From Halioxenophilus sp033283405 (GTDB lineage Bacteria; Pseudomonadota; Gammaproteobacteria; Pseudomonadales; Cellvibrionaceae): a stretch of DNA of 64,000 bases. Below are positions 41,753-51,117 of the stretch, piece after piece. The position numbers and the translations under genes are program-made. Position 1 is the first letter of the stretch; each line of letters opens with the position of its first letter. A model generated the notes under the pieces. That model was not told the origin of the DNA, did no database searches, and saw nothing but the letters and a program-made list of their open reading frames with translations. The stretch spans positions 1 through 64,000 of the forward strand of contig NZ_JAWMQR010000006.1 of the NCBI RefSeq assembly GCF_033283405.1. Reading direction: 5' to 3'.

Positions 41753-44700
41753 CTAGAGCGGCACTGCTTCAGTAACCACCAGTTGGATGAAATAGAAGAT
41801 CTCACTGCTCCCGTCGCTGGCTCTGAGGGTAAAGTTGTAGTTACCCAGTTCCGTGGCTATACCGGAGATGGTACCCGCTTCGCTATCCAGGGTGAGCCCC
41901 ACCGGCAGCTCGCCGTCTGTGATCGCCCAAGTGGGGGCCGTCAGGTAATCGGCCGCGAAGTAGAAGGTCGTCAGGCTATTCTGGTAGGCAACCAGATTAC
42001 AAAATCCCTCCGAACCGGCTACGCAACCGGGTTCAAACACCTGGATGGTAAAGCTCGCCTGGTAGGTGTTGCTGTCATCCGCCGTAGCCTGCAACGTGAA
42101 GTCATAGCTTCCGGGGGATGCGTTCGGGTAGCCGGAAATTTCACCGGTGACGGTATCCAACGACAGTGATGTCGGTAGGGCACCCCCAGTGAGGCTCCAG
42201 GCCAGTGCTGTAATGCCACTCACCTCTGGCGTCCAGCTGTAGAAGGAACTTTGCAGGGCCACTGTCGGCACGCCACCGATACCCACCGGGGAGGTGACTG
42301 CCAGCTGATAGGCTGCCGAGGTGGCCAGATAGTTACTGTCGGCGGCTTTGCTGGCGGTAATAGTGGTGCTGCCGGCGCTCACCAAGGTGACCTCACCGGA
42401 GGCCGCATCGACGCTGGCCACGGCAGTGTCGCTGCTGCTGTAGCTGATGGCGCCACTGCCCGAACCGCCACTGGCCAGGTTGGTAAACGCGGCCTCATTC
42501 AGCGCTTTGCTGATGGGGCCTGGGTCGGCAAACTGCAACTCAGCCTGCTGGCCGGGGTTAACCACCAGCGTCACCGCGAGTGTATCGCTGCCGGCGCTGT
42601 TGCTGGCTTCTACCACTATGCCGCCGAAGCTGCCCGCTGCGGTGGCGGTGCCGGAGAAGGTGCCATCGTTGAAGTTGATACCGGCCGGCAGGGTACCGCT
42701 TGCCGACCAGCTGCTGGCGTTGCCGCCACTGTTGCTGATGGTGAAACCGTAAGCCGTACCGACCGCAGCCGGGCTGGGCGTGCCGGAGAGCGCTGGCGCG
42801 GTGATACCGGCGAGCACGGTAATGGTGAACTCACCGGTTTCACTGCTGCCGCCGGCATTGACCGCGCGCAGGTTAATACCGGTGTGATTCGCCACCACGG
42901 CGGGTGTACCCGAAATCTCGCCGGTGCTGGGGTCGAGGCTCAACCAGTCGGGCAGATTGTCGGCCTCCCAATACTCTGCGGCTTCACCGATGTTGGTGGG
43001 GGTAAAGCTGAACGCCTGGCCAACCGCGACCGCAAAGATTTCACCCACTGGCACCACTTCCGGCGGCGCCATAAAGACACTTAGGGTGAAGGAGAATATC
43101 CCTTCCGGGCGGAAGTCGCCGTAGATGTCACCGAGCTCACCAAAGTAGTCTCCCAGTCGGGGGCCCACCGCTTTCATATAGACCAGGTTTTCGGTGTTGG
43201 CGTCGCTGGGCGTTGGTGTGCCGGTAATCTCGCCGGTGTCGGGGTTGAGCCCGGCCCAGGCGGGCAGGCCATCACCCTCAGCAATGATCTCCCAGTAGTC
43301 AACCGGGCCTTCGCTGTTGGTCGGCGTAAAGCTGAACGGGCGATTGACCTGCGCGGGCTCGGGTGTGCCGGCGGGCTTTGGCCCCCACATCACGCCTTGA
43401 TCATAGCCGGCATAGGCTTTGGCGCAGTTTGCATCCTCGAGCACCGCCGCCACATTGGCGAAATAGAGGAGGGTGGGTGTGCCGTTAACAATCAGCCGTC
43501 CAGGTGCGCCGCTGGCGACACCGTTGTAGAAGTTCATGCCATTGGGTACCGCGCCATCTTCGTCGAGCACAATCACCTCATAGGGTTCCAGGCCACCAGC
43601 GTAGTCAAAGGCGGCGATGGTGATGGGGGTGGCGACGTAGAGGTAGGGCGGTTCAAAGGCGGAAAACTCCAGCGCCGGTGAGACCTCAATGGTGTCGATC
43701 ACTATGTCGTAATCCTTCCGCGTGCCATCGCTGTGAAAGCTCTCCACATCCACCTGAAAGGTATAGCTGCCCGCCTGATTGGGGGTGCCCGTTAAGCGGC
43801 CATCCTCTTGCAGCTCCAGGCCCGGTGGCAGTGACCCGCTGACGACGGAGAGCGTGTAGGGGTAGATGGATTGCACCTTGATGCGCGGCCAATCGCCACA
43901 GGCGGCGTAGTTGCTGCCCTCGGTGGCGGTGTGGCGTAATTGATTGTCGACTTTGAATTCCAGATCCATCACCAGTGGAATATCGATGTGTGTGGGTTCG
44001 CTGAGATATTTACAGTAGACATCGGAGTCGATACTCGATGAGCGCTCACTGCCCTGGTCATCGACAAAGATGTAGTCGTAAGAGGCCTCGAAGCACCACA
44101 GGCTTTCAAACACTTCACCGCTGCTCGTCTCGCCGATGTTGCTGACGGCAAAGGTCTCTACCTGTGCTGTGGGACTGCCGACGTAGATGAACAGCGAGAC
44201 CAGTTCACCATCGAAATCGGTGATGACATTGCCGTCGGTATCATAGGCAATCACGGCGTAGGAGAAATCGAAGAGCTCTTCATCTTTGGGGTACCAGTCG
44301 GTATTCCACCAACTGAAATGGCTGGCGGTAGCGCGCATGGCCAAGCCCACCGGGGAGTAGGGGCTGGCAATCACTTCACCTTCACCCTCGTATTGCCACA
44401 AACCGCTGGTTTCATTGAGCGACCAGAGCGGAATCTTGTCGCCGATTTTTACCTCGGTACCATTGGGGTATTGGCTGGCGTACATGGGCAGCTCGATGGT
44501 GGCGGTGGCACCTGGGGCCAGTTGCAGTACTTCATCGCCCTGCTGGAAGTGAAATTCGGTGGAGCCAAAGCTGGCGATGGGCACCTGGTTGCCATCTTCG
44601 AGCAGACCGGCGAAGGCGCCGGGGAAGGCCGCCAGGCCCAGTTTGCTGCTGATATCAACAGGCGTGATGGAGACCTCTATCTCGCCACCGACCAGGTTGC

Positions 44701-45181
44701 CGTCGCTGTCGACAAAGGCGTCGGCGGCCACCTGCACCCGGGCGCCATCTTTACCGACCACATCGGCCTCCTCCTCGGCGGCAAACGCTTTGGGCAGCTC
44801 GCGGGCCAGCAGGGCAATGGCAAAGTGGAGTGGAGCGTTCTGCTCCGGGGTGTGGAAGGGCTTAACCTGGACGGCAAAGCCTGTTTTGCTGAAGCTGGCC
44901 ACCAGGTCGCTGTTGGTGGGTAGCTCTGCGATGGCAATCTGGCCATTGGCGTCGGTGGTTGCACTGGCCAACTCACTGTTGTCACTGGCTGAGCGAATGG
45001 TAACGGTAACCTCGCTAATGGGTGCCCCGACGAGATCGGTGACCTGGGCCGAGGCGCTCACTTTTTCCACGGTAACACCGCCGCCGGAGTCCTCCTCTTC
45101 ATCGTCGTGATGGCAGCCAAACAGCAGCGTGGTGATAAACAGTAGCGCCAGTAACGGGCGCAGGTGTGTTAACAGTGACAT
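41753..45181 (-). CDS. Giant lipoprotein with putative-Ig (He_PIG) repeats
   Basis: An 1142-residue lipoprotein: lipobox LLFGC (Cys about 23) then HHDDEEEDSGGG. Residues about 35-110 look like a carboxypeptidase-regulatory-like beta-sandwich (AQVTDLVGAPISEVTVTI...ATTDANGQIAI). Further on are at least six putative-Ig repeats with the signature LPxGLxLD--TG-ISGTP (TPNQAGSYTFQV, DPSTGEISGTPAV, NDGTFSGTATAAGSFG, DTVTGEISGYPNASPGSYDF, DSEAGTISGIATELGNYNF) and one BIG-2-like stretch. It is probably surface exposed and adhesive or binding. GGGAGAAG precedes the start. The Cys-rich exported protein gene lies 57 bp upstream on the same strand. Confidence 0.88.
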   Translation of the reverse strand: MSLLTHLRPLLALLFITTLLFGCHHDDEEEDSGGGVTVEKVSASAQVTDLVGAPISEVTVTIRSASDNSELASATTDANGQIAIAELPTNSDLVASFSKTGFAVQVKPFHTPEQNAPLHFAIALLARELPKAFAAEEEADVVGKDGARVQVAADAFVDSDGNLVGGEIEVSITPVDISSKLGLAAFPGAFAGLLEDGNQVPIASFGSTEFHFQQGDEVLQLAPGATATIELPMYASQYPNGTEVKIGDKIPLWSLNETSGLWQYEGEGEVIASPYSPVGLAMRATASHFSWWNTDWYPKDEELFDFSYAVIAYDTDGNVITDFDGELVSLFIYVGSPTAQVETFAVSNIGETSSGEVFESLWCFEASYDYIFVDDQGSERSSSIDSDVYCKYLSEPTHIDIPLVMDLEFKVDNQLRHTATEGSNYAACGDWPRIKVQSIYPYTLSVVSGSLPPGLELQEDGRLTGTPNQAGSYTFQVDVESFHSDGTRKDYDIVIDTIEVSPALEFSAFEPPYLYVATPITIAAFDYAGGLEPYEVIVLDEDGAVPNGMNFYNGVASGAPGRLIVNGTPTLLYFANVAAVLEDANCAKAYAGYDQGVMWGPKPAGTPEPAQVNRPFSFTPTNSEGPVDYWEIIAEGDGLPAWAGLNPDTGEITGTPTPSDANTENLVYMKAVGPRLGDYFGELGDIYGDFRPEGIFSFTLSVFMAPPEVVPVGEIFAVAVGQAFSFTPTNIGEAAEYWEADNLPDWLSLDPSTGEISGTPAVVANHTGINLRAVNAGGSSETGEFTITVLAGITAPALSGTPSPAAVGTAYGFTISNSGGNASSWSASGTLPAGINFNDGTFSGTATAAGSFGGIVVEASNSAGSDTLAVTLVVNPGQQAELQFADPGPISKALNEAAFTNLASGGSGSGAISYSSSDTAVASVDAASGEVTLVSAGSTTITASKAADSNYLATSAAYQLAVTSPVGIGGVPTVALQSSFYSWTPEVSGITALAWSLTGGALPTSLSLDTVTGEISGYPNASPGSYDFTLQATADDSNTYQASFTIQVFEPGCVAGSEGFCNLVAYQNSLTTFYFAADYLTAPTWAITDGELPVGLTLDSEAGTISGIATELGNYNFTLRASDGSSEIFYFIQLVVTEAVPL

Positions 45182-45238
45182 GTGTGCTTCTCCCTAAGTT
45201 TTTTGTAAGCAGTCCAGGCGAAGATGAATTTCGCTCAA

Positions 45239-45757
45239 TTAACTGGGGTTATCGGGTATACGGTTATTGGGTTTGAGGGTATTGGGTTTGAGGGTATTGG
45301 GTTTGAGGGTATTGGGTTTGAGGGTATTGGGTTGGTTGGGGGTGGCCGGTTCGGAGGGGGCGATACTGCTGGCCAGGTTACTTTGGAAGCAGCGGTCCGG
45401 TCCGCTGCGAACTTCCAGTTCAAAACCGGCCGCGCAGCCCGGCGGCTCGTTTGCCTCGTCATCTACGCCGGTTAGGCAGAGATCGTGCTGGCCCTGGTAA
45501 TCGATGGCTAATACCGTGTTACCCGTGAGTGTCGGGCAGGCGTTGGCGGCGCGGTAGGTGGTCTGTTGTGGCCGGTAACAGCGCACGGCCGAATCGGTGA
45601 GCTGCAGCTCGTAGCCTTCGGTGCAGGTGAAATAGCGTTCGCTGTGGCTGGCGGTTACCAGTGTTGGTTTCAGCCAACAAAGGCTGGTGATGGTGATCAG
45701 CAGTGCGCCGCATAACCAAGGCCAGACTGTTAGCAGGCGGCTAAAAGTCTCCGGCAT
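45239..45757 (-). CDS. Exported Cys-containing protein with C-terminal TLKPN repeats
   Basis: A 172-residue protein with one N-terminal hydrophobic segment (WLCGALLITITSLCWL, anchor or signal), a domain with six regularly spaced cysteines (FTCTEGYEL, RCYRP, NACPTL, DLCLTG, GCAAGFEL, RCFQSN) and a Pro/Asn-rich tail ending in four perfect TLKPN units encoded by 15-bp DNA repeats. Family unknown. It probably forms a small operon with the giant lipoprotein gene downstream. Confidence 0.7.
   Translation of the reverse strand: MPETFSRLLTVWPWLCGALLITITSLCWLKPTLVTASHSERYFTCTEGYELQLTDSAVRCYRPQQTTYRAANACPTLTGNTVLAIDYQGQHDLCLTGVDDEANEPPGCAAGFELEVRSGPDRCFQSNLASSIAPSEPATPNQPNTLKPNTLKPNTLKPNTLKPNNRIPDNPS
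45271..45330 (-). repeat. 15-bp tandem repeat (4 perfect copies)
   Basis: The unit GTTTGAGGGTATTGG (plus strand) occurs at 45271, 45286, 45301 and 45316 without a mismatch. It encodes TLKPN on the minus strand. Because the unit is a multiple of three, copy-number change would alter tail length without a frameshift. Confidence 0.95.
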
Positions 45758-46017
45758 AGCTCTCTCTCCCTAATTGAGTGTGGTGCTCGACGGGGAGTTA
45801 AACAGAGCCGGTAGAGAGAAGCTTGAATCTAACCTGAAACTTTTTGAAAGCTATAAAAAACAATGGGTTATGGGTTTTTAACTGGGATGATGCTGTGCAT
45901 TGCGGAGGGTGCAAATTGCCTGTGTAGCGAGCGGAGAGGGTTGCGCGGCCGGGCTAAGGGTAAATGTGGAGTGCCGGCGGCAGAGTTCTCTTTGAGACGT
46001 GAGCGCGTTAGGTGGTT

Positions 46018-46338
46018 TTAAAACCAGTGCTCAAATTTAATTAGCCCATGCCATAGCTTGCCTAAAAGCGATGGGAAAAGCCTGGGTATCAATAGCGCAA
46101 CCAGGGCAAAGCCACCCAGCACCAGCCAAAAGCCGGTTGTGCCCAGAAAAGCGCCAGAAGGCCCTAGGTGTTTATTGGTGGCCAGCCAGAGTAAAGCGGC
46201 TGTGGGAGTGGCAAACAGGGCTGTGGCCAGTGGCCCCATAAGCGGCGCGATAATCGGCCCTTCGGAACGCATTTTTCCCGGTGCGTTTTTCTGAGCTTGC
46301 GGATCATTATTTCGCTTAGGCCAGCCAGCCATCGTCAT
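46018..46338 (-). CDS. Small hypothetical membrane protein
   Basis: A 106-residue protein with a basic, polar N-terminus (about 25 residues) and two hydrophobic segments (about 30-52 and 63-85). It starts one base inside the stop of the CadC-like regulator gene (TAATG), so the two are translationally coupled and it may act with the regulator at the membrane. No family recognised. The 260 bp after it contains no gene. Confidence 0.6.
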   Translation of the reverse strand: MTMAGWPKRNNDPQAQKNAPGKMRSEGPIIAPLMGPLATALFATPTAALLWLATNKHLGPSGAFLGTTGFWLVLGGFALVALLIPRLFPSLLGKLWHGLIKFEHWF

Positions 46339-48482
46339 TAGCGGGCCGAGTCCGGGTTAAATTCCACCATCATCTGGGCGTAGTCGTGGCGGCTGGCGCG
46401 GCCCAGTGTGTCCTCCTGGGCAAAGAAGTCTGCCCACGCCTGGTGACCGGCTGTCCACTCCTCTCCCAATTGTGTTTTAAGCGCGGCGGCTGCGTCGGCG
46501 GCCTGTTGCAGTCGCCCCTGCTGATGGGCGTAGATGGCCGTGATCATGGCGTAGGGCAGGCGGGCGTCGAACCACTCGTTGGTTTGCCGTTCGCTGACAA
46601 AGGGCTCAGCGGCGGTATCATCATTTTGGTAGAGGTGGGCAAGTGAGAGGATGGCCGAGGCGTGGGAGCGGACAAAGCTGAGGTTTTCACTGGCGTTGTA
46701 GGAGGCCTGGGCAATGGCCACCGCTTTCGGGTAGTCACTCTGTTTTAAGGCGATGCTGGCCAGGTCGTTGTCGACCAGTAACACCCCTTCGCTGTCGCCC
46801 AACTGCTGGTAGAGGTCACGCACTTGTGCCAAGTCGCGCTCGGCCGATGGGTAGCGGCCACTCTCCAACTTAACCCCGGCCAGCATATGCTTGCTGTAGG
46901 CCAGGTAACCTTTGGCGCCGACCTCGCGAAACAGCTGCTCGGCTTGGTTGTAGTGGTTGCTGGCCTGGTCATAGCTGTAGCTGCTGGTCCAGAGGGCGTT
47001 GCCCAAATTGAGGTGTGCCTGGCCACTGCGCAGCCGCAGTTGGGCCGCTTCATAGACCGCCACCGCCTGCTCCAGGTAGTCGATGGCTTTGGTCGACTCC
47101 CCCAGCGCCTGCCAGGCGGTGCCCTGGTTCATCAGCGCGTTGCCCTCCAGTTCCGGGTCATCCAGGGTTTGGGTTAGCGCCAGTAGCTGTTCGCCAAAGG
47201 CCAGCGACTGTTCCAAGTCGCCGGCGTCGTAGGCGATATTCGATTGCAGGCGGGTAAGGGCGTATTGCTGGCGGGTAGTCAGTGGCGCCTGCAACAGCTG
47301 TTGCACGATGGTGCCCGCTTCGCTGCTTTGGCCAACGCGGGTGAGGGCATCGGCTTTTTGGATCTCTGCCCAGGTAAATTGCGGCTCCTTCTGCAGGGCC
47401 AGCTCTAAATAGGTGAGGGCACTCTGTGGCTCACCCTGGTAGAGGTAGTCCATGGCCAGGGCGTAGTCCTGATTGGCCTTGGGGTTGCTGGTGTAGCCAT
47501 TGACGGCGACCACCCGCTCCGGGCTTTTCGGCAGCAGGGTCTCCAGGGCGTGTTCGATCAGCATATTGGCGGAGAGAAACAGGTCGTTATTCTCAAACAC
47601 AAAATCGCTGGTCTGCCCTTGGCTGGAGATCAGGTGGTAGCGCAGTTGCAATTGGCCATTATTAAAAGAGAGTGTCAGTGGCATCAGCTGGTCACAGCCG
47701 AGCTTGGGGCAGAGGGTTTGGAACAGGTCACCCTCGGTGCTGTTGGCGTCGAACTCGATGGCCGACAGCGAGCGCAGGGTTGAAGACATATCGGCCACTT
47801 CCAGCTCCGGGTACTGGCTCAGCTGGTCAATCACCAGGTTCATAATGCCGTATTTGGCCCACTGGTCGTGGTCGTCGCCGGTATTGATGGCCACCGGCAA
47901 CACCAACAGCCGCCCCGGGTGCGGCTCTTGGCTATCAAAGCCCCAAAAATAGAGTGCGGCGCTGGTGATCAAGATAACAACGGCGAGCGTCAGCAGGCCC
48001 GCGCCCCATTTAGCCGGGGCTTTGTAGCCCTGACTGTTTAGGCCGCTGGCGGCGTTATCGCTGAAGGTGATCTCGATAGCCGGGTGAATACGGAAACCCT
48101 TGCCGCGGATGGTTTGAATAATAGCCTGGTCTTTGGCGTTTTCACCCAGGGCCTGGCGGGTATCGGAGACCAGACGGGAGAGGGAGGCATCGGTGACTAT
48201 CTGCTGTGGCCACAACTGCTCGATGAGTCGCTCTTTATCGACATAGCTTTGGTTATCGACATAGCTTTGGTTATCGACATAGCTTTGGTTATCGGCAGAG
48301 TGTTGGTGATCGATCTGATTTTGGTTACTGCTATAGCTTTGGCAGAGCAGTATTTGCAGAAGATCGATGGTGCGCTCGGGGGCTTTGATGGCGGTGTCAT
48401 CGCGCCGTAGCTCCCGCCCGCTGAGGTCGAGGGTTAGATCGGCAAAATGAATAAAACGTCCGTTGTTGGCTATCTTTTGCAC
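46338..48482 (-). CDS. CadC/ToxR-like transmembrane transcriptional regulator with TPR domain
   Basis: A 714-residue inner-membrane one-component regulator. Residues about 8-145 form an OmpR-type winged helix (LTLDLSGRELRRDDTAIKAPERTIDLLQILL, then ERLIEQLWPQQIVTDASLSRLVSDTRQAL and IQTIRGKGFRI), one transmembrane helix is at about 170-190, and the periplasmic part (about 350-690) is TPR-like (DYLYQGEPQSALTYLELAL, ALGESTKAIDYLEQAVAVYE). A repetitive insert (QNQIDHQHSADNQSYVDNQSYV...) lies between helices 1 and 2 of the winged helix. The start is GTG 48482, with no good Shine-Dalgarno site, so the true start is uncertain. Its targets are unknown; the lipoprotein operon is nearest. Confidence 0.85.
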   Translation of the reverse strand: MQKIANNGRFIHFADLTLDLSGRELRRDDTAIKAPERTIDLLQILLCQSYSSNQNQIDHQHSADNQSYVDNQSYVDNQSYVDKERLIEQLWPQQIVTDASLSRLVSDTRQALGENAKDQAIIQTIRGKGFRIHPAIEITFSDNAASGLNSQGYKAPAKWGAGLLTLAVVILITSAALYFWGFDSQEPHPGRLLVLPVAINTGDDHDQWAKYGIMNLVIDQLSQYPELEVADMSSTLRSLSAIEFDANSTEGDLFQTLCPKLGCDQLMPLTLSFNNGQLQLRYHLISSQGQTSDFVFENNDLFLSANMLIEHALETLLPKSPERVVAVNGYTSNPKANQDYALAMDYLYQGEPQSALTYLELALQKEPQFTWAEIQKADALTRVGQSSEAGTIVQQLLQAPLTTRQQYALTRLQSNIAYDAGDLEQSLAFGEQLLALTQTLDDPELEGNALMNQGTAWQALGESTKAIDYLEQAVAVYEAAQLRLRSGQAHLNLGNALWTSSYSYDQASNHYNQAEQLFREVGAKGYLAYSKHMLAGVKLESGRYPSAERDLAQVRDLYQQLGDSEGVLLVDNDLASIALKQSDYPKAVAIAQASYNASENLSFVRSHASAILSLAHLYQNDDTAAEPFVSERQTNEWFDARLPYAMITAIYAHQQGRLQQAADAAAALKTQLGEEWTAGHQAWADFFAQEDTLGRASRHDYAQMMVEFNPDSAR
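48237..48290 (-). repeat. 18-bp tandem repeat (3 perfect copies) in the regulator's DNA-binding domain
   Basis: The unit ATCGACATAGCTTTGGTT occurs at 48237, 48255 and 48273 without mismatch, encoding DNQSYV three times; degenerate copies continue to about 48350 (NQIDHQHSADNQSYV, YSSNQNQ). Confidence 0.95.
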
Positions 48483-48694
48483 GTTTGTAACTGTTTGGCT
48501 GAAACAAATTTACTACGCCGTCACTGTGCTGGTGGCACTCCGCCACGCCAGTTGCTACGGCCGCGAGCCTCCAGAGTACCGGAATTTGCTTTTCCATAGC
48601 AAGGTTGAGGAAATAGACGGCAGCGGCAGGATTGGCTCTGTCGGGCAAAGCTCAGATCGATTTGCCGGGAGTGACTCAACTTAGCGGGAGTGAC

Positions 48695-49417
48695 TCAACC
48701 ATTGTTGAGCCGCACCGGCAGTTTGTGGTCGATCGCGCAACAGCTGGCCGAGAGCTGGCAGCCATAGGCGAGGATCTCCACCCCGGCGGCTGCGGCCTCG
48801 CGCAGCGTTTGGCCATAGACGGCATCGATATGGTCTGCCGGTGAAACCGAGGTAATACCACTGTGCTGGACACAGAAAAAGAGTACGCTGCGATAACCCT
48901 CGGCCTTTAACGCCATCAAAGCGCGCAGATGTTTACTGCCGCGCTCACTGACGGCGTCGGGAAAATAGCCGAGGCCATCCGCTTCGCGCAGGGTTACGTT
49001 TTTCACCTCGACAAAGCAGTCGGGTTCACTGGCGCGGCCGTCGCTCAGCAAAAAGTCGATGCGGCTGTTATCGATGGCACATTTCACCTCCGGCTTGATG
49101 GTGCGATAGCCCGCTAATTCCGCGACCACGCCATTGGCAATGGCTTCAGCCACCAGGGCGTTGGTGCGGCTGGTGTTGATGCCGGCCAGGTCTCCGGTGG
49201 GGGTGGTGATCAGCTCCAGTGTGTTTGGGTATTTGCGCTTGGGGTTGTCTGAGGTGGAGTACCAGCAGGGGGTGCCGGGGGCTACGCAGTTTTTCATGGA
49301 ACCGGTGTTAGGGCAGTGCACGGTGATGACCGAACCATCGGCCAATTGGATATCAGTGAGGAACCTTTTATAGCGCTTGATAAATGTGGCTTTGGAAAAT
49401 TTAGGACTAAACTTCAT
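48695..49417 (-). CDS. sfsA: SfsA family DNA-binding/nuclease-like protein
   Basis: A 240-residue SfsA. Recognised by the N-terminal RYKRFLTDIQLADGSVITVHCPNTGSM, the SDNPKRKYPNTLELI segment and the EVKNVTL / FPDAVSERGSKHLRAL block that resembles a PD-(D/E)XK nuclease core. SfsA was named for stimulation of sugar fermentation genes in E. coli; its real activity is unclear. It is divergent from dksA, an arrangement seen in many gammaproteobacteria. Confidence 0.95.
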   Translation of the reverse strand: MKFSPKFSKATFIKRYKRFLTDIQLADGSVITVHCPNTGSMKNCVAPGTPCWYSTSDNPKRKYPNTLELITTPTGDLAGINTSRTNALVAEAIANGVVAELAGYRTIKPEVKCAIDNSRIDFLLSDGRASEPDCFVEVKNVTLREADGLGYFPDAVSERGSKHLRALMALKAEGYRSVLFFCVQHSGITSVSPADHIDAVYGQTLREAAAAGVEILAYGCQLSASCCAIDHKLPVRLNNG

Positions 49418-49634
49418 AAGATGTTCGGTTTATTCGTAAACGGGAAGGCTGTGATGGCTCCGTTAGGGTCGAAAAATCTGATTTAGCTGCCAGTTGTGTG
49501 CCATTAGAGCAAAAATTGCTAGCACTGCCCTAGGGTTTCTGGTAGCTTCCTCCGCTCGAAAAAATGGACTTAAAAAATACAGAGGGGGCCGTATCTAAAC
49601 AGGCCTGTGTTTTTGATAAGCGAGGCACAAAACC

Positions 49635-50075
49635 ATGCCAAATTCATCCGCTGCAGACAAGATTTCCTCTCACGGGATCGAGCCTTATCAGCCGGCGCCC
49701 GGTGAAGAATACATGAATCCTGCGCAACAGGAACACTTCCGTCAGTTGCTTCTCGCATGGAAAGGAGAGCTGTTGGAAGAGGTCGACCGGACCATGAGCC
49801 ATCTGAAAGATGAGGCTGCCAACTTTCCCGATCCCGCTGATCGTGCCAGCCAGGAAGAGGAGTTCAGCCTGGAACTGCGCACTCGCGATCGCGAGCGCAA
49901 ATTGATTAAGAAGATCGACTCCACCCTGGAATTGATTGAAGCCGGTGACTACGGCTACTGCGACACCTGCGGTGTGGAGATCGGTATTCGCCGACTGGAA
50001 GCGCGGCCAACCGCCACCCTGTGTGTCGATTGCAAAACTTTGGATGAGATCCGCGAAAAGCAGGTTGGCGGTTAA
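49635..50075 (+). CDS. dksA: RNA polymerase-binding transcription factor DksA
   Basis: A 146-residue DksA with the coiled-coil tip region containing the DxxDxA motif (FPDPADRASQEEE, tip aspartates present) and a four-cysteine zinc finger (CDTCGVEIG ... CVDC). It binds the RNA polymerase secondary channel and with ppGpp adjusts transcription of rRNA and amino-acid genes. A strong terminator follows before gluQ. Confidence 0.98.
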   Translation: MPNSSAADKISSHGIEPYQPAPGEEYMNPAQQEHFRQLLLAWKGELLEEVDRTMSHLKDEAANFPDPADRASQEEEFSLELRTRDRERKLIKKIDSTLELIEAGDYGYCDTCGVEIGIRRLEARPTATLCVDCKTLDEIREKQVGG

Positions 50076-50086
50076 ACGCTTCTGAT

Positions 50087-50108
50087 GGGGACCGAAAGGT
50101 CCCCTTTT
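50087..50108 (+). terminator. Rho-independent terminator after dksA
   Basis: GGGGACC (50087-50093) and GGTCCCC (50098-50104) pair around a GAAA tetraloop, followed by TTTT. Confidence 0.92.
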
Positions 50109-50190
50109 CGCATCTGGATGATGCCACTGCGCAAGCATTGCCTGGCGGCATCGCGCCCACCACTGACTCTTCACCAATCTATCGGTTGCC

Positions 50191-51096
50191 ATGCCCGTCA
50201 GTAGCAACTCCGCCGCCAGTCATTACGTTGGCCGTTTCGCGCCGTCGCCCACCGGCCCCCTCCATTTTGGTTCTCTGATCGCCGCTTTGGCCAGCTTTCT
50301 GGATGCCCGTGCCGCCGGTGGCCGCTGGTTGGTGCGCATGGAGGACCTGGATCCGCCACGGGAGCAGCCCGGCGCCAGTAACCTGATCCTGGCGGCGCTG
50401 GCCGGGCATGGCCTGGCCTGGGATGGCGAGGTGGTCTATCAGTCCCAGCGCCATGAACGTTATCGGGCCGCCCTGCAAAAGCTGCAGGCAGCGGGGCGAC
50501 TCTATGCCTGTGCCTGTAGTCGTCAGCGGTTGTTGACGCTGGCGCAGGGTTACGATGGTTTTTGCCTGAAGCATCCGCCCAAACCTGGCCAGCCGGTGGC
50601 AATAAAATGCAAAGTTGGCCGGTTTGCCTGGCGCTTTGAGGATCGGGTGCAGGGCGAGATGGCGGAGAGTCTGCAAAGCCCGCAGGACGATTTTGTACTG
50701 CTGCGCAAGGATGGGCTGTTTGCCTATCAACTGGCGGTGGTGGTGGATGACCATGACCAGGGGGTCACCGATATCGTGCGCGGTTCCGATCTGCTCGACA
50801 GCACGGTCCGCCAGGCGTGCCTCTACAGCCTGTTGGATTACCCCAAACCGAGCTACGCCCACCTGCCGGTAGCCGAAAATCGCCAGGGGCAGAAGTTGAG
50901 TAAGCAGAACCATGCGCCGGCGTTGGTTGTTGATCAGGCCAGCAATAACTTGGTCTCTGCTTTGATCTTTTTAAACCAGCAGCCGCCTCGGGACTTGCGT
51001 CAGGGCTCGGTGGATGAAATTATCCGCTGGGCCATTGGCCATTGGCAGATCGACCGGGTGCCCAAGCAGATGGCGATCGTTAACGATGGCAGGTGA
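50191..51096 (+). CDS. gluQ: Glutamyl-Q tRNA(Asp) synthetase
   Basis: A 301-residue truncated glutamyl-tRNA synthetase paralogue that attaches glutamate to queuosine-34 of tRNA(Asp). HIGH-type motif APSPTGPLHFGSL at residues 18-30, zinc-type cysteines in YACACSRQRL, and KMSKS-type KLSKQN near residue 237 are present; no anticodon-binding domain follows, as expected. ATG 50191. The dksA-gluQ order is conserved in gammaproteobacteria. Confidence 0.96.
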   Translation: MPVSSNSAASHYVGRFAPSPTGPLHFGSLIAALASFLDARAAGGRWLVRMEDLDPPREQPGASNLILAALAGHGLAWDGEVVYQSQRHERYRAALQKLQAAGRLYACACSRQRLLTLAQGYDGFCLKHPPKPGQPVAIKCKVGRFAWRFEDRVQGEMAESLQSPQDDFVLLRKDGLFAYQLAVVVDDHDQGVTDIVRGSDLLDSTVRQACLYSLLDYPKPSYAHLPVAENRQGQKLSKQNHAPALVVDQASNNLVSALIFLNQQPPRDLRQGSVDEIIRWAIGHWQIDRVPKQMAIVNDGR

Positions 51097-51117
51097 GGTT
51101 GTTTTGTGGGGGCTTAG

